Positions 52,310-62,399 of a DNA stretch of 64,000 nt are shown here, one piece after another. Numbering within the stretch: the stretch's first letter is position 1; each line of letters begins with the position of its first letter. The translations under genes were made by a program, and so were the position numbers. A model generated the notes under the pieces. The model was not told the origin of the DNA. It worked only from the letters and a program-made list of their open reading frames with translations, and did not search any database. The stretch spans positions 55,379 through 119,378 of the forward strand of contig JAILLE010000055.1 of assembly GCA_024693285.1 (NCBI GenBank), in the 5' to 3' direction. The DNA comes from Bacteroidales bacterium (GTDB lineage: Bacteria; Bacteroidota; Bacteroidia; Bacteroidales; UBA932).

Positions 52310-55300
52310 ATGAAAAAAATGTTTGTAAGGATCCTTATGACAGTCGCTCTTTTGGCGGGAACAGTTTCCGCCTACGCTCAGACGACCGTCAAGGGAACCG
52401 TCAAGGACGCCACTGGTGAGGGAATCATCGGAGCGTCTGTCATGGTGCAGGGTACCCACAACGGAACGATCGTCAATCCTGACGGTACCTACACCCTCAC
52501 AAACGCCAAGGTGGGAGACAAACTTGAGTTCTCCTGCATCGGCTATTCATCACAGGTCATCACCTGGAACGGCGGTAATGTCGATGTCGTTCTGGAAGAG
52601 GACGCGGAGATGCTTGAAGGCACTGTCGTTACCGCTCTCGGTATCCGTAAAGATGAGAAGAAGCTCGGTTACGCTGTCAGTACCGTCAACTCCGAGAGCC
52701 TTATGGCCACCGCTTCCCCTACCCTGGGAACCGCTCTTTACGGTAAGGCTGCCGGTGTCCGCGTGACCACAGCCCCTGGTGGTGCCACTGGAGCTATCTC
52801 CATCAACGTCCGTGGTCTCTCGACCATCACCGGTACCAACCAGCCCCTCGTTATCGTTGACGGTGTCCCCGTGCGTAACGGCGATGTCAACAACGATGGT
52901 TACTGGGGACAGCAGCGTATGGAGACCAACGGTCTCGCCGACATCAACGTTGAGGACATCGAGAGCCTCTCCATCTTGAAGGGTGCCTCCGCTACTTCCC
53001 TCTACGGTTCTGAAGGTGCTAACGGTGTTGTTCTCATTACCATGAAGAAGGGTAAGAGGAATTCCGGCACCCATGTCGAGTTCGGCGCTACCGCTTATGC
53101 TGATATGGTCGCCTACATGCCTAAGATGCAGACCGTTTTCGGTCCTGGCGACGCTTTCCAGTATTGGAACTACTATGATGTGGATATGGATCCCGCTTCC
53201 CCTACCTTCGGTTTCACCACCAGCTACAAGGATCGTAACGGCCAGACTGTCCGTTCCTTCTATGGCCAGGCGGTCGACAGCGGCGGTTACTACGGATTCG
53301 GTCCCGAGTTCGACGGAAAGGACATCTACACTCCTTCCGGCATGATGAAGTACTCCGCCATCACTGATGACCCGTACTCCAACATCTTCCGCACCGGTTT
53401 CACCCAGCAGTACAATGTGTCTGTCACCAGCGGTGGCGAGAACGGCAACACACGTTTCTCCTACACCTGGATGGACAACACTCCTAACCAGTACAACTCC
53501 CATCTGGACAAGCACAACTTCCAGATTTCCGGAAGCCAGAACATCACCAAGACCGTTCAGCTCGGCTATTCCGTCAACTACATGAAGCAGAACGTCAAGA
53601 ACCGTCCCTACCGTATCTCCCGTCTTGTGACGAACTTCGCCGGTATGGTCGGATCCTTCGATGACGCCAAGTATTTCCGCGAGCACACCGTGACTCAGGC
53701 TGGTTACCAGAACAGGGTATATACCAGCTCTAACCACGAGAACCCCGCTGAAGGTTGGGAATACTCCCCGAACGTCAACTCCCTTATCACTGAGTACTAC
53801 TGGAACATCCTCGGCCGTGAGCAGTATGAGGACAACCAGAGGCTCATCGCCAGCGTTACTCCTTCATGGCAGATCATCCCCGGCCTTACCCTCAAGGGCA
53901 ACATCGCCACTGACTGGACCGGCCAGGATATCGAGCTCAAGGAGCATCAGGAGACCGCCCAGGTCTACTCTGGCGAAGGTGGTTACTATGGAGTCACAAA
54001 GAGGAAATACCAGACCATCTATGGCGACGCCCTCCTCAATTGGCAGAAGGACATCACCGACAAGATCGGCCTTGATCTTAACGTCGGTTATTCCGCCAGG
54101 AACGAGAGAACCCTCATCACCGGTGTCGGAACCAATGGCGGTCTCACCGTCGAGAACTGGTTCAACCTCAATGCCAGCAAGAACAAAGCTAACGCTAGCA
54201 TGAGCACAAGCGAGCTTCTGAAACAGGCTGTCTACGCCACCGCGGGTCTTTCTTTCGGCAACTACCTCTTCCTTGAGGCCACAATCCGTAACGAGAAGAC
54301 CTCCACCCTGGCTCCCGGACATAACTCATACTTCTATCCTTCATTCAACGCTTCCCTCATCTATAGCGAGCTGATTTCTAACCGTCCCAGCTGGTATGAT
54401 TACGGTAAGCTGCGCGCCTCCTACGGTGTCGTGGGTCTCGCCCCGGCTATCTACAAGGCCGCTGTCGCTTACAACCAGAGCTCAGCCTCCGGTTACACCT
54501 ACAACCAGCTAGGCGCTTCTCTCGGAAATGAGGGTATCCGTCCCGAGACCACCCACGAGTGGGAGTTCGGTATCGAGAACAAGTTCATGAACAACCGTTA
54601 TGGCTTTGAGCTGACTTACTACCACAAGCGCATCATCGACCAGATCCTTGAGTCGACTGTCGCCCGTTCCGCCGGTGGTTCTTCCATTCTGATGAATGTT
54701 GGTGAACTCACCAACCAGGGTGTCGAGCTTTCCGCCTATGCCACTCTCGTTGAGAACCGCGACTGGAGGTTTGAGGTCAGCGGCAACGCCGCATGGAACG
54801 CCAACAAGGTCGTCAAGCTTGCCGACGGTGTCAGCCGTATCGAGCACAGCCGCTGGGACAATGGTGCCGTGTACCTCTATTCTTACGAAGGTGAGAAGAT
54901 GGGTGACATCTATTCCTTCGACTACAAGCGCGACGCCAATGGCAACAAGATCGTCGCTGACGATGGTTACTACGCCCGCACCGACGAGGTTGTCAAGGTC
55001 GGTAACGCCATGCCTGACCTCGTGGGAGGTTTCGCTTTCAACCTCGGTTACAAGAGGGTCTCCCTCGACATGAACTTCAGCTACCAGATCGGCGGCGATG
55101 TGTTCAACATGCCTTACCAGTTCTACATGCACACCGGCCAGATCGTCGAGTCCCTGCCTAACCGTAACGAGTCCCTCGGCGGCCAGTCCTACTACCTGAC
55201 CAAAGGATTCAGCGGTGACGCCGTTCCTTTCAGCGGCCAATATGGCCCTGACGGACAGGCTGTCCGCCACGACGGTGTCGTCCTCGACGGTGTCCTCGCC

Positions 55301-55651
55301 GACGGAAGCAAGAACACCAAGATGGTCAGCCAGGAAATGGCTCTTGAGAAGCAGTACGGCTGGGGAACCGGCGGTTCACGCTTCTACTCTGGTTCTATCT
55401 TCAAGAACACCTATCTGAAGTGCCGTGAGATCACTCTCAGCTACGCTATTCCTGAGAGCTTCACCCGCAAGTTCCACTGCACCAACTTCAAGCTCTCCGC
55501 TTTCGCCCGTAACCCGTTCTTCGTCTACAAGAACCTCCCCATCTTCGATGCTGAGGCAACTGACGGTACCAACTGGGCGCAGCAGGTCTGCATCGGTGGT
55601 TCCACTTCCACATCACGTACCTTTGGTATCTCACTCAGGGCTAACTTCTAA
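52310..55651 (+). CDS. SusC/RagA TonB-linked outer-membrane transporter
   Basis: A 1113-residue transporter. The signal peptide ends AYAQ, and the mature protein begins TTVKGTVKD, opening the carboxypeptidase-regulatory-like domain (ASVMVQGTHNGTIVNPDGTY, residues about 25-105). The plug follows with LGTALYGKAAGVRVTTAP, NVRGLSTITGTNQPLVIVDG and EDIESLSILKGASATSLYG. The remainder is a 22-strand-type barrel ending FGISLRANF. It moves oligosaccharide across the outer membrane with the SusD partner 14 bases downstream. The neighbouring GH78 points to a rhamnose-containing glycan, by context. Confidence 0.95.
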   Translation: MKKMFVRILMTVALLAGTVSAYAQTTVKGTVKDATGEGIIGASVMVQGTHNGTIVNPDGTYTLTNAKVGDKLEFSCIGYSSQVITWNGGNVDVVLEEDAEMLEGTVVTALGIRKDEKKLGYAVSTVNSESLMATASPTLGTALYGKAAGVRVTTAPGGATGAISINVRGLSTITGTNQPLVIVDGVPVRNGDVNNDGYWGQQRMETNGLADINVEDIESLSILKGASATSLYGSEGANGVVLITMKKGKRNSGTHVEFGATAYADMVAYMPKMQTVFGPGDAFQYWNYYDVDMDPASPTFGFTTSYKDRNGQTVRSFYGQAVDSGGYYGFGPEFDGKDIYTPSGMMKYSAITDDPYSNIFRTGFTQQYNVSVTSGGENGNTRFSYTWMDNTPNQYNSHLDKHNFQISGSQNITKTVQLGYSVNYMKQNVKNRPYRISRLVTNFAGMVGSFDDAKYFREHTVTQAGYQNRVYTSSNHENPAEGWEYSPNVNSLITEYYWNILGREQYEDNQRLIASVTPSWQIIPGLTLKGNIATDWTGQDIELKEHQETAQVYSGEGGYYGVTKRKYQTIYGDALLNWQKDITDKIGLDLNVGYSARNERTLITGVGTNGGLTVENWFNLNASKNKANASMSTSELLKQAVYATAGLSFGNYLFLEATIRNEKTSTLAPGHNSYFYPSFNASLIYSELISNRPSWYDYGKLRASYGVVGLAPAIYKAAVAYNQSSASGYTYNQLGASLGNEGIRPETTHEWEFGIENKFMNNRYGFELTYYHKRIIDQILESTVARSAGGSSILMNVGELTNQGVELSAYATLVENRDWRFEVSGNAAWNANKVVKLADGVSRIEHSRWDNGAVYLYSYEGEKMGDIYSFDYKRDANGNKIVADDGYYARTDEVVKVGNAMPDLVGGFAFNLGYKRVSLDMNFSYQIGGDVFNMPYQFYMHTGQIVESLPNRNESLGGQSYYLTKGFSGDAVPFSGQYGPDGQAVRHDGVVLDGVLADGSKNTKMVSQEMALEKQYGWGTGGSRFYSGSIFKNTYLKCREITLSYAIPESFTRKFHCTNFKLSAFARNPFFVYKNLPIFDAEATDGTNWAQQVCIGGSTSTSRTFGISLRANF

Positions 55652-55665
55652 AAAAGGATAAGACA

Positions 55666-57330
55666 ATGAAAAAGATATATTCACTCATCCTTGCCATCTC
55701 CGCTGTTGCCACACTGGCTATTTCTTGCTCAAACGAGAAATTCGGTGAGCTCTACCCGGATCCTTCCAAGACATCAGTCGTCACTTGCGACAAACTGATG
55801 ACCGGAGCCTTTATTGCCGGCAACCAGAACACTTTCAACAGCTACTGGCGTATGTACACCTGGGACAACTACTTCGGTAAACTTGCCCAGACCATCGGAT
55901 TCTCCAACAATAGCGGTTCCGTCTATTACATCAATGACGGTTACGCTAACGACCGTTGGAACAACTTCTACGATATCCTTCGTAACTTCCGCGTCCTCGA
56001 GAACACCTATAACAACGAGGAGGCCTCCGACCAGGCTGAGGACAAGATTTTCATGGACATCGCAGAGATATTCATGCTCGACCACCTTACCCAGCTCTGC
56101 GACATCTGGGGTCCCGTTCCGTTCAGCGAGGCTTGCTTCCTCGGTTTGACCGGTGAGATGGCTAACGCCTATGCCGCTTACGACAGCGATGAGACGCTCT
56201 ACAGCAACGCTCTCAGTCGTCTCGACGCCATCTACACTGAACTTGGAAGCTTGAAGGGTAGCATCAGCTCCAACACACAGGCCAAGCTCACAGCCGCTGA
56301 TTTCATCAACAAGGGTGACATCGAGAAATGGCAGCGCTACTGCAACTCCTTGATGCTCAGGCTCGGAGTCCATGTGGCCGCTCAAGGTAGCCTCGCCTCC
56401 GCCGGCAAGTCCGCCGTTTCGACAGCCGCCGGGCGTATGCTCGTTTCCGACAACGACAATGAGATCTTTGTCAAGTCCGACAACGACGGGTTCCAGCAGG
56501 AAAGTCGCGACTCTTGGAAGGACATCAACAACACCGCCAACCAGGCAATGATCGACGCCATGCAGATCACCGGTGAGAACGATCCCCGTCTGCCTGTCTT
56601 CTATGCCCCGACCAAGACCGACTACACCGCCACTGACGCTGATGATGTCAGCTACAAAGCTGGTGAGTACTACGGACGCAGCACCAAGGAGACCGACGCT
56701 CAGCAGAACACTAGAGGTGGAAGCAACCACAACACCGAGGAGACCCGCTACTACGCCCGTCTCAACGGCTACACCTACACCTCCAACAGCTTCGCGCGCA
56801 GCCCAATCATGACAGCAGCCGAAGTCTGGTTCCTCCTCGCCGAAGCCTACCAGCAGGGTTATGCCAGCGGTAACGCTGAGCAGGCCTTCAAGAACGGTGT
56901 CGCATGCTCAATCAAGTTCTACTACAGGGAGAACATGGAGAGCGATCAGACCCGCTTGAGCATCTACTCCGACCAGGCCAATGACTTCAAGGCTACCGAG
57001 ATGCCCGCCGACAGCGACATCGAGGCTTACGCCCAGAAGGTTTGGGACGCCTATTCCAACAAGCTCGAGGGAATCATGACTGAGAAGTGGATCAACTTCA
57101 ACATCAAGCAGGCCACACAGGCTTGGACGGACATCCGCCGTACTGGTTATCCTGCCCTCTACTATCCCGCTGATGGAGCCGACAATAACGGCTATCCTAC
57201 AGTGACCCAGAGGGTTAAGTACCCCGCGACTGAGATTGCCAACAACAATGACAACTACAAAGCAGCCGCTGCTCAGGTCGACAACGACTCCGCTTACTAC
57301 ACTCTCTTCTGGGCCAAGAAGGTTCAGTAG
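55666..57330 (+). CDS. SusD/RagB-like (SusD-like 2) glycan-binding lipoprotein
   Basis: A 554-residue lipoprotein with lipobox LAISC. The helical TPR-like layout and segments such as GELYPDPSKTSVVTCDKLMT, IAEIFMLDHLTQLCDIWGPV and AADFINKGDIEKWQRYCNSL place it in the SusD-like 2 group. It caps the SusC barrel and binds sugar at the cell surface. It starts 14 bases after SusC and has a strong terminator 22 bases after its stop codon, so the rhamnosidase gene probably has its own promoter or is reached by read-through. Confidence 0.93.
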   Translation: MKKIYSLILAISAVATLAISCSNEKFGELYPDPSKTSVVTCDKLMTGAFIAGNQNTFNSYWRMYTWDNYFGKLAQTIGFSNNSGSVYYINDGYANDRWNNFYDILRNFRVLENTYNNEEASDQAEDKIFMDIAEIFMLDHLTQLCDIWGPVPFSEACFLGLTGEMANAYAAYDSDETLYSNALSRLDAIYTELGSLKGSISSNTQAKLTAADFINKGDIEKWQRYCNSLMLRLGVHVAAQGSLASAGKSAVSTAAGRMLVSDNDNEIFVKSDNDGFQQESRDSWKDINNTANQAMIDAMQITGENDPRLPVFYAPTKTDYTATDADDVSYKAGEYYGRSTKETDAQQNTRGGSNHNTEETRYYARLNGYTYTSNSFARSPIMTAAEVWFLLAEAYQQGYASGNAEQAFKNGVACSIKFYYRENMESDQTRLSIYSDQANDFKATEMPADSDIEAYAQKVWDAYSNKLEGIMTEKWINFNIKQATQAWTDIRRTGYPALYYPADGADNNGYPTVTQRVKYPATEIANNNDNYKAAAAQVDNDSAYYTLFWAKKVQ

Positions 57331-57351
57331 TCTGGAATACACAATTATCAG

Positions 57352-57386
57352 AGAGGATGGCCGGAAACGGTCATCCTCTTGTTTTA
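57352..57386 (+). terminator. Terminator after SusD
   Basis: AGAGGATG 57352-57359 with CCG 57361-57363 pairs with CGG 57368-57370 and CATCCTCT 57372-57379 around a GAAA tetraloop; a G-T wobble fills position 57360/57371. TTGTTTT follows. Confidence 0.88.
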
Positions 57387-57448
57387 TAGGCTAGTTATTA
57401 TTAATTTTGTATGATCTACATGCAGAATAACATCAAAAACATAAACCG

Positions 57449-60031
57449 ATGAAAGAGAGAACAAGATTATCATTGATCATGGCTGCCGTGGCGATCGCCT
57501 TCATCATGGCAGGATGCTCCTCCAAGGGCACGATGACAGTTCAGAAAACCGACGCGCTCGACGCCTCAGCATGGAACCAGTCCGAATGGATATCAGCGGT
57601 TGACGCCCAAGTCGCCGTAGAAAATGACGACGACAGGTCGTCTGATGGAGCCAGCTGGTTTGTCAGCACTCTCAAGAATGAGGGCAAGGTGGTTAACGCC
57701 AAATGGATGACCACAGGTCTCGGCGTTTTCGAAATCTATGTCAACGGAACCCCTATAGGCGAGGAGATCCTCAAGCCTGGATTCACCCACTACGCCAAGA
57801 CAAAGCGTTCCTTCACCTACGATGTGACCGCTGCCTTCAAGACCAAAGCAGGCGCGGAGAATATCCTTGCCGCCCAAGTCACTCCCGGATGGTGGGCTGA
57901 CAAGATCATAACTCCTGGTGGAATGGACAACGTCATCGGAAAGAAATGCGCTTTCAGGGGCGTCCTCGAGGTCACTTACGCCGACGGATCCAAGAAGCTT
58001 TATGGCACTGATACCGAGAACTGGAAAGCAGGAATCGCAGGTCCCGTGAAGCATGCTTCAATATTCGACGGAGAGGATTACGACGCCAGGGAACTTCCTG
58101 GATATGAGACGCTTGATAAGCTTACCACCCCTGAGGTCAATAATGAGTTCAATGGAGAGATCCTGCCCTCCGAAGGCGCTGAAATATATCTCCGCAAAGA
58201 CATCGCCCTCTCCCCTGTCAAGGCATATACATGGGAAGGTGTCGAGGGAGACACCGATGAGGACTATGGCAAGGTCATAATCAAGAAGGAGTTCGCCGCC
58301 GGAGAGACGATGACTGTCAAGCCCGGCGAGACTCTGGTCGTTGACTTCGGCCAGAATGCCGCCGCTGTCCCACACTTCGTATTCAAAGCCAAGGGTGGTA
58401 CCGTACTTACCTGCCTGCCTTCCGAGCTGCTCAACGACGGCAACGGAGCCAAGAGCCGCGGAATGGACGGCCCTGAGGGAAGCTGCCACAGAAGGAATCT
58501 TCGCGTGAGCGAGAATAACATCAGGCTCATGTACACCTTCGCGGACACGAAGGACTTCGCCGACTTCACTCCCGTACGTACTTTCTTCGGTTACAGGCTT
58601 GTCTCTATCACCGCGACTGATGAGGTCACTATCAAGTCTATCGAATCTATTCCTGTCACATCTATCGCCGAAAATCTTGAGACCGGAAAGATAACGACCG
58701 GAAACGACCTTATCAACAAACTCATTTCCAACACCATCTGGGGTCAGAGATCCAACTATCTCTCTGTCCCTACCGATTGCCCTCAGCGTAATGAAAGGCT
58801 CGGATGGATGGCCGACACACAGGTATTCACAGAGACCGGAACCTTCTTTGCCAACACCGACGGATTCTTCCACAAATGGACTCGCGACGTGAGGGACTCA
58901 CAGAGTGAGGCCGGTGGTTTCCCCGGAGTCTCCCCCAGGGCGCAATATGGTAACGAGATGATGCGTCTCGGCTGGGCTGACGCCGGAGTCATTGTCCCTT
59001 GGACAGTGTGGAAACAGTTCGGAGACAATAAGATAATCGATGAGAACTGGGATGCCATGGACAAGTTCATCAACTATGTCAATGACACCAAGTACGATCA
59101 TGCCACACACGCCGCCGAGAACGGCAACTACCAGTGGGCCGACTGGCTCAGCTACGAGCCGCTTGAGAGCTGCGGAGGCGGAATCAACATGACTGATAAA
59201 TCCGGGAAGACCGTCCGCCGCCCCGAGGCTATCGTTTATTGGAACTATTTGAGCGCTTGCTACTGGGCGATCGACGCCGACATGATGGCCGACATGGCCG
59301 CCGCGACCGGCAGGGGTGCCGCCAAATATAAGGCGATGGCTCAGGATGCCAAGGAATATATGAAAAAGAACTTCCTAAAGCCCGACGGTACCTTCAAGAC
59401 CGAGATCCTCAACACGATGCAGACTCCTGCCCTGTTCGCCCTCAAAAACAATCTCGTCGAAGGCAAGGCCAAGGAAGACATGATCGCGAGGCTTCGCCAG
59501 AACTTCAAGGATCACGGAGACTGCCTCCAGACCGGATTCCTCGGCACATCAATCCTGATGGCCACTCTGACCGAGAACGGCATGGTCGACATCGCCTACA
59601 CCCTTCTCTTCCAAAGGAAGAACCCCAGCTGGCTCTATTCAGTAGACAACGGCGCCACCACGATCTGGGAGCGTTGGAACAGCTACACTATCGAGTCCGG
59701 AATGGGGCCCAGCGGCATGAACAGTTTCAACCACTACGCCTACGGAGCCGTCTGTGAGTGGATTTGGGAGACCGCGGCCGGTATAGCGTCGGATCCCGCC
59801 AATCCTGGCTTCAAGCACATCATCATGAAACCCGTTCCCGATAAGAGGCTCGGTAGTGTTGATGCTGAGTTCAATTCCGCCGCCGGACTGATCAAGAGCG
59901 CGTGGAAATACGAGGGTGACAAGTGGATCTGGGAGTTCACAGTCCCTGAGGGTGCCAACGCATCTGTCACATTGCCTGGTGAGACCGAGGTCAAGGAATA
60001 TGGTCCCGGCACTTATAAAATCGAGAAATAA
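57449..60031 (+). CDS. Alpha-L-rhamnosidase, GH78
   Basis: An 860-residue lipoprotein (lipobox IMAGC). The N-terminal lectin-like part has LGVFEIYVNGTPIGEEILKP; the (alpha/alpha)6 catalytic domain starts near residue 430 with SVPTDCPQRNERLGWMADTQ, which holds the acidic and Arg residues that define GH78, and QYGNEMMRLGWADAGVIVPW. A second conserved region is TTIWERWNSYTIESGMGPSG with MNSFNHYAYGAV. The C-terminal beta sandwich has GPGTYKIEK at the end. It removes terminal alpha-L-rhamnose, likely from pectin rhamnogalacturonan or other plant glycosides. It is followed directly by the VanX-like gene, with no spacing between stop and start. Confidence 0.95.
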   Translation: MKERTRLSLIMAAVAIAFIMAGCSSKGTMTVQKTDALDASAWNQSEWISAVDAQVAVENDDDRSSDGASWFVSTLKNEGKVVNAKWMTTGLGVFEIYVNGTPIGEEILKPGFTHYAKTKRSFTYDVTAAFKTKAGAENILAAQVTPGWWADKIITPGGMDNVIGKKCAFRGVLEVTYADGSKKLYGTDTENWKAGIAGPVKHASIFDGEDYDARELPGYETLDKLTTPEVNNEFNGEILPSEGAEIYLRKDIALSPVKAYTWEGVEGDTDEDYGKVIIKKEFAAGETMTVKPGETLVVDFGQNAAAVPHFVFKAKGGTVLTCLPSELLNDGNGAKSRGMDGPEGSCHRRNLRVSENNIRLMYTFADTKDFADFTPVRTFFGYRLVSITATDEVTIKSIESIPVTSIAENLETGKITTGNDLINKLISNTIWGQRSNYLSVPTDCPQRNERLGWMADTQVFTETGTFFANTDGFFHKWTRDVRDSQSEAGGFPGVSPRAQYGNEMMRLGWADAGVIVPWTVWKQFGDNKIIDENWDAMDKFINYVNDTKYDHATHAAENGNYQWADWLSYEPLESCGGGINMTDKSGKTVRRPEAIVYWNYLSACYWAIDADMMADMAAATGRGAAKYKAMAQDAKEYMKKNFLKPDGTFKTEILNTMQTPALFALKNNLVEGKAKEDMIARLRQNFKDHGDCLQTGFLGTSILMATLTENGMVDIAYTLLFQRKNPSWLYSVDNGATTIWERWNSYTIESGMGPSGMNSFNHYAYGAVCEWIWETAAGIASDPANPGFKHIIMKPVPDKRLGSVDAEFNSAAGLIKSAWKYEGDKWIWEFTVPEGANASVTLPGETEVKEYGPGTYKIEK

Positions 60032-60751
60032 ATGAATATCAATTCTTTAAAAGGCAAGGGTCTCCTCATGGCCCTTGCCTTGATTATTTCAACGGCTTGC
60101 TCCGCGCCAAAGAATATCGCTGTCACTCCGGAGGAGGACTCAAGCCAATTCGTGAACATCGCGGATGTGGTTCCGGACGCGATTCTCGAGATCAGGTATT
60201 ACGGGACCTACAACTTTGTCGGTGACCGCATCGACGGATATCTCCAGCCCACCGCCCTACTGACCAAAAGAGCCGCCGACAGTCTCAAGGCGGTCAGCGA
60301 CGATGCCATCAAAATGGGCTACAGATTAAAGATTTACGATGCTTATCGCCCGCAGAAAGCGGTGGACCACTTCGTCCGCTGGGCAGCCGATATTCCCGAT
60401 ATCAGGATGAAGAAGTATTTCTATCCCGACCTGGACAAATCAGTCCTATTCGAGCAGGAGTACATCATGGAGAAATCCGGCCACACTAGAGGATCCACGG
60501 TGGATCTCACCCTGTTTGACATGAATACCGAGAAAGAGCTGGATATGGGCGGAACGTTTGACTGGTTCGGGATCGAGAGTCATCCTGACTACGGGAAGAT
60601 TACCCACCAGCAGATCCACAACAGGATGATTCTCCGCTCATTGATGCTCAGCCACGGCTTCAAGCCGTTGAGCTCTGAGTGGTGGCACTTCACCTTGAAG
60701 GACGAGCCCTTCCCGGACACTTATTTCACTTTCCCTGTGAAGGAGCTTTAA
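60032..60751 (+). CDS. D-Ala-D-Ala dipeptidase (VanX/DdpX, M15D) lipoprotein
   Basis: A 239-residue protein. The signal peptide and lipobox STACS are visible. M15D zinc-site motifs are present: KSGHTRGSTVDLTLFD with the His and Asp ligands, and LSSEWWHFTLKD with the catalytic Glu and the third ligand His. LKIYDAYRPQKAVDHF is also typical. It cleaves D-Ala-D-Ala or similar dipeptides in the periplasm. The start ATG abuts the GH78 stop. The 3' end overlaps the convergent gene by 26 bases. Its place inside a glycan locus is unusual. Confidence 0.9.
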   Translation: MNINSLKGKGLLMALALIISTACSAPKNIAVTPEEDSSQFVNIADVVPDAILEIRYYGTYNFVGDRIDGYLQPTALLTKRAADSLKAVSDDAIKMGYRLKIYDAYRPQKAVDHFVRWAADIPDIRMKKYFYPDLDKSVLFEQEYIMEKSGHTRGSTVDLTLFDMNTEKELDMGGTFDWFGIESHPDYGKITHQQIHNRMILRSLMLSHGFKPLSSEWWHFTLKDEPFPDTYFTFPVKEL

Positions 60752-62399
60752 GGGTAAACGAGAATCTGACAACGCCTTTTTGACTCGGGACAAGCCGGAA
60801 GACTTTTCCCGGGTTTTCTTTTCTCAAGTCCTCAACCGAACCATCGGACAAAGCGATCCCATATTCCCTACCTTGTGCGGAAGCCGTTATGGATGAGGGT
60901 GTTATATCTACAAAAGGAAGAGATATTCCAGGAACGGTAGTAAGCTCGAAACACCAGTCACTGATTCCTTTCGATTCAATCCTGGCATCATTCTCAGTTA
61001 ATTTGATGATGAACTTGCCCTTCCCTTCGGCTGATGGCCAAACTATTGTCTGGCAGACGTCGTCAGAGCTGAAAACAGGATCTCCGCCAACGAATCCAGG
61101 GGCGACGAGGCGTAGACCAGCCATATTATCAGATGAACTCCATAGGCAACCATCCACAAGCGGAAGAGTCTCATAACGGAATACAGGCAGAGTGTCCGGA
61201 TGGTCCCTATACTCAGAGCGCAAAGACTCGTCAAATAGATGTATATCCCTGAATTTCAGGCCTTTGCTATCCCAAAGAATATTAGCGCGCCAGTTCCTGC
61301 TGTTGAACCACAGAGTCTTCAGGCCATTCTTGCGGGTGTCTTCAGTAGTGATCACACTTGTCGGCGGGGTCACAGGATACTTTTCCTTGAACCAGCGAGC
61401 GGTCTGGAGCAGCGTCTCTATCCTGACCTCTCCCCTTCCGGCCATCTCTTCCAGGCGGGCGGTCTGCGTGACAAATCCCTTGGCCATTTGCGCCCAAGTG
61501 AATGAGTTCTCCTGCCCCACCTGGACATAGTTGTAACCCATGTGAGGTTCCTTAGTGAACATCCTGAAGAACCAATCGATCCAAGCGGGGTTGCCGCCGC
61601 CTCCCTGATAAACCGGCTCAAGGGACTCGACACTCTGCACCCCGCCACCCACGGTGGCCTCATATTGGTAAATCGGGTCGCTGCCGAGCATCCTGAACAC
61701 AGGTACAGGAATCTCGCCCTCAATGGTCTGGGCGGGCATATATCCGTTCACACGGCTAGGGTAGAAAGCGCCGTTCCAATAACCTCCCCAAAGGGTATAG
61801 CCATCGGTTCCCACCTGGTCCTTGCACATGCAAGAAGCCTCAATAGAATACTTTTCGTACAAATATTCCAGAGTTCCGGAATCTATAAACCATGAGCCAA
61901 CCGACTTTGGATACTCTCCGAATATCTCTTTGAACTTTTCCATGTAGACATCAACAAGCTTCTCACGCTCAGCTTGGTTGTAGCCCACTGAAAAGTCCAC
62001 ATGAGCATGCCAGTCCCAAGGGAAACGGCCTCTCCATGTCATTCCGGCCGCCTCCACATGCGGCTGGGTGATCTCCCACCAAGCACCAATCTCGCAGCCA
62101 CGGGCCTTTTCCTCTTTCAACAGCTCCTGGTATGGCGGATAGATAAGGGCGTCATATTGAAGGAGATATGTACCTATCAAATTCTTTGACCTCAGGTCCT
62201 CAGCCTGAGAGACAACGGTCTGATACAGAACCTCTTCACTTCGCTCCGCCGATCTAGGCTCAGTGTAGCGGATGAAATTAATGATGTTGACGATCCTGGG
62301 TGAGGATGTCTTTTGCGAGTCTGTGCCAGAGTTACAAGAGAAGGCAACAGAGACCAGCAGGACGAAGGAAATAGCTTTAATAAACCTCGAATAGTTCAT
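60726..62399 (-). CDS. Secreted lipoprotein, possible glycosidase or deacetylase-like enzyme, family not recognised
   Basis: A 557-residue lipoprotein (SVAFSC lipobox). The N-terminal ~300 residues look like a (beta/alpha) barrel: IVNIINFIRYTEPRS, GCEIGAWWEITQPHVEAAG, RGRFPWDWHAHVDFSVGYNQ, YPKSVGSWFIDSGTLEYLYE and QTIEGEIPVPVFRMLGSDPI. The pattern GAWWEI, DWHAHVD and SWFID would suit a glycoside hydrolase or polysaccharide-deacetylase fold. The C-terminal part is a beta sandwich. I cannot place it in a GH family. It converges on the VanX-like gene (26-base overlap) in the rhamnosidase locus, which supports a glycan role. Confidence 0.6.
   Translation of the reverse strand: MNYSRFIKAISFVLLVSVAFSCNSGTDSQKTSSPRIVNIINFIRYTEPRSAERSEEVLYQTVVSQAEDLRSKNLIGTYLLQYDALIYPPYQELLKEEKARGCEIGAWWEITQPHVEAAGMTWRGRFPWDWHAHVDFSVGYNQAEREKLVDVYMEKFKEIFGEYPKSVGSWFIDSGTLEYLYEKYSIEASCMCKDQVGTDGYTLWGGYWNGAFYPSRVNGYMPAQTIEGEIPVPVFRMLGSDPIYQYEATVGGGVQSVESLEPVYQGGGGNPAWIDWFFRMFTKEPHMGYNYVQVGQENSFTWAQMAKGFVTQTARLEEMAGRGEVRIETLLQTARWFKEKYPVTPPTSVITTEDTRKNGLKTLWFNSRNWRANILWDSKGLKFRDIHLFDESLRSEYRDHPDTLPVFRYETLPLVDGCLWSSSDNMAGLRLVAPGFVGGDPVFSSDDVCQTIVWPSAEGKGKFIIKLTENDARIESKGISDWCFELTTVPGISLPFVDITPSSITASAQGREYGIALSDGSVEDLRKENPGKVFRLVPSQKGVVRFSFTLKAPSQGK

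Noticed and set aside
52550..53737. Long antisense ORFs inside SusC, SusD, potD and GH78 (for example 52550-53737, 55774-56730, 10981-12093, 58058-58873)
   Set aside because: They are products of GC-rich third positions in well-supported genes and show no domain or start context.
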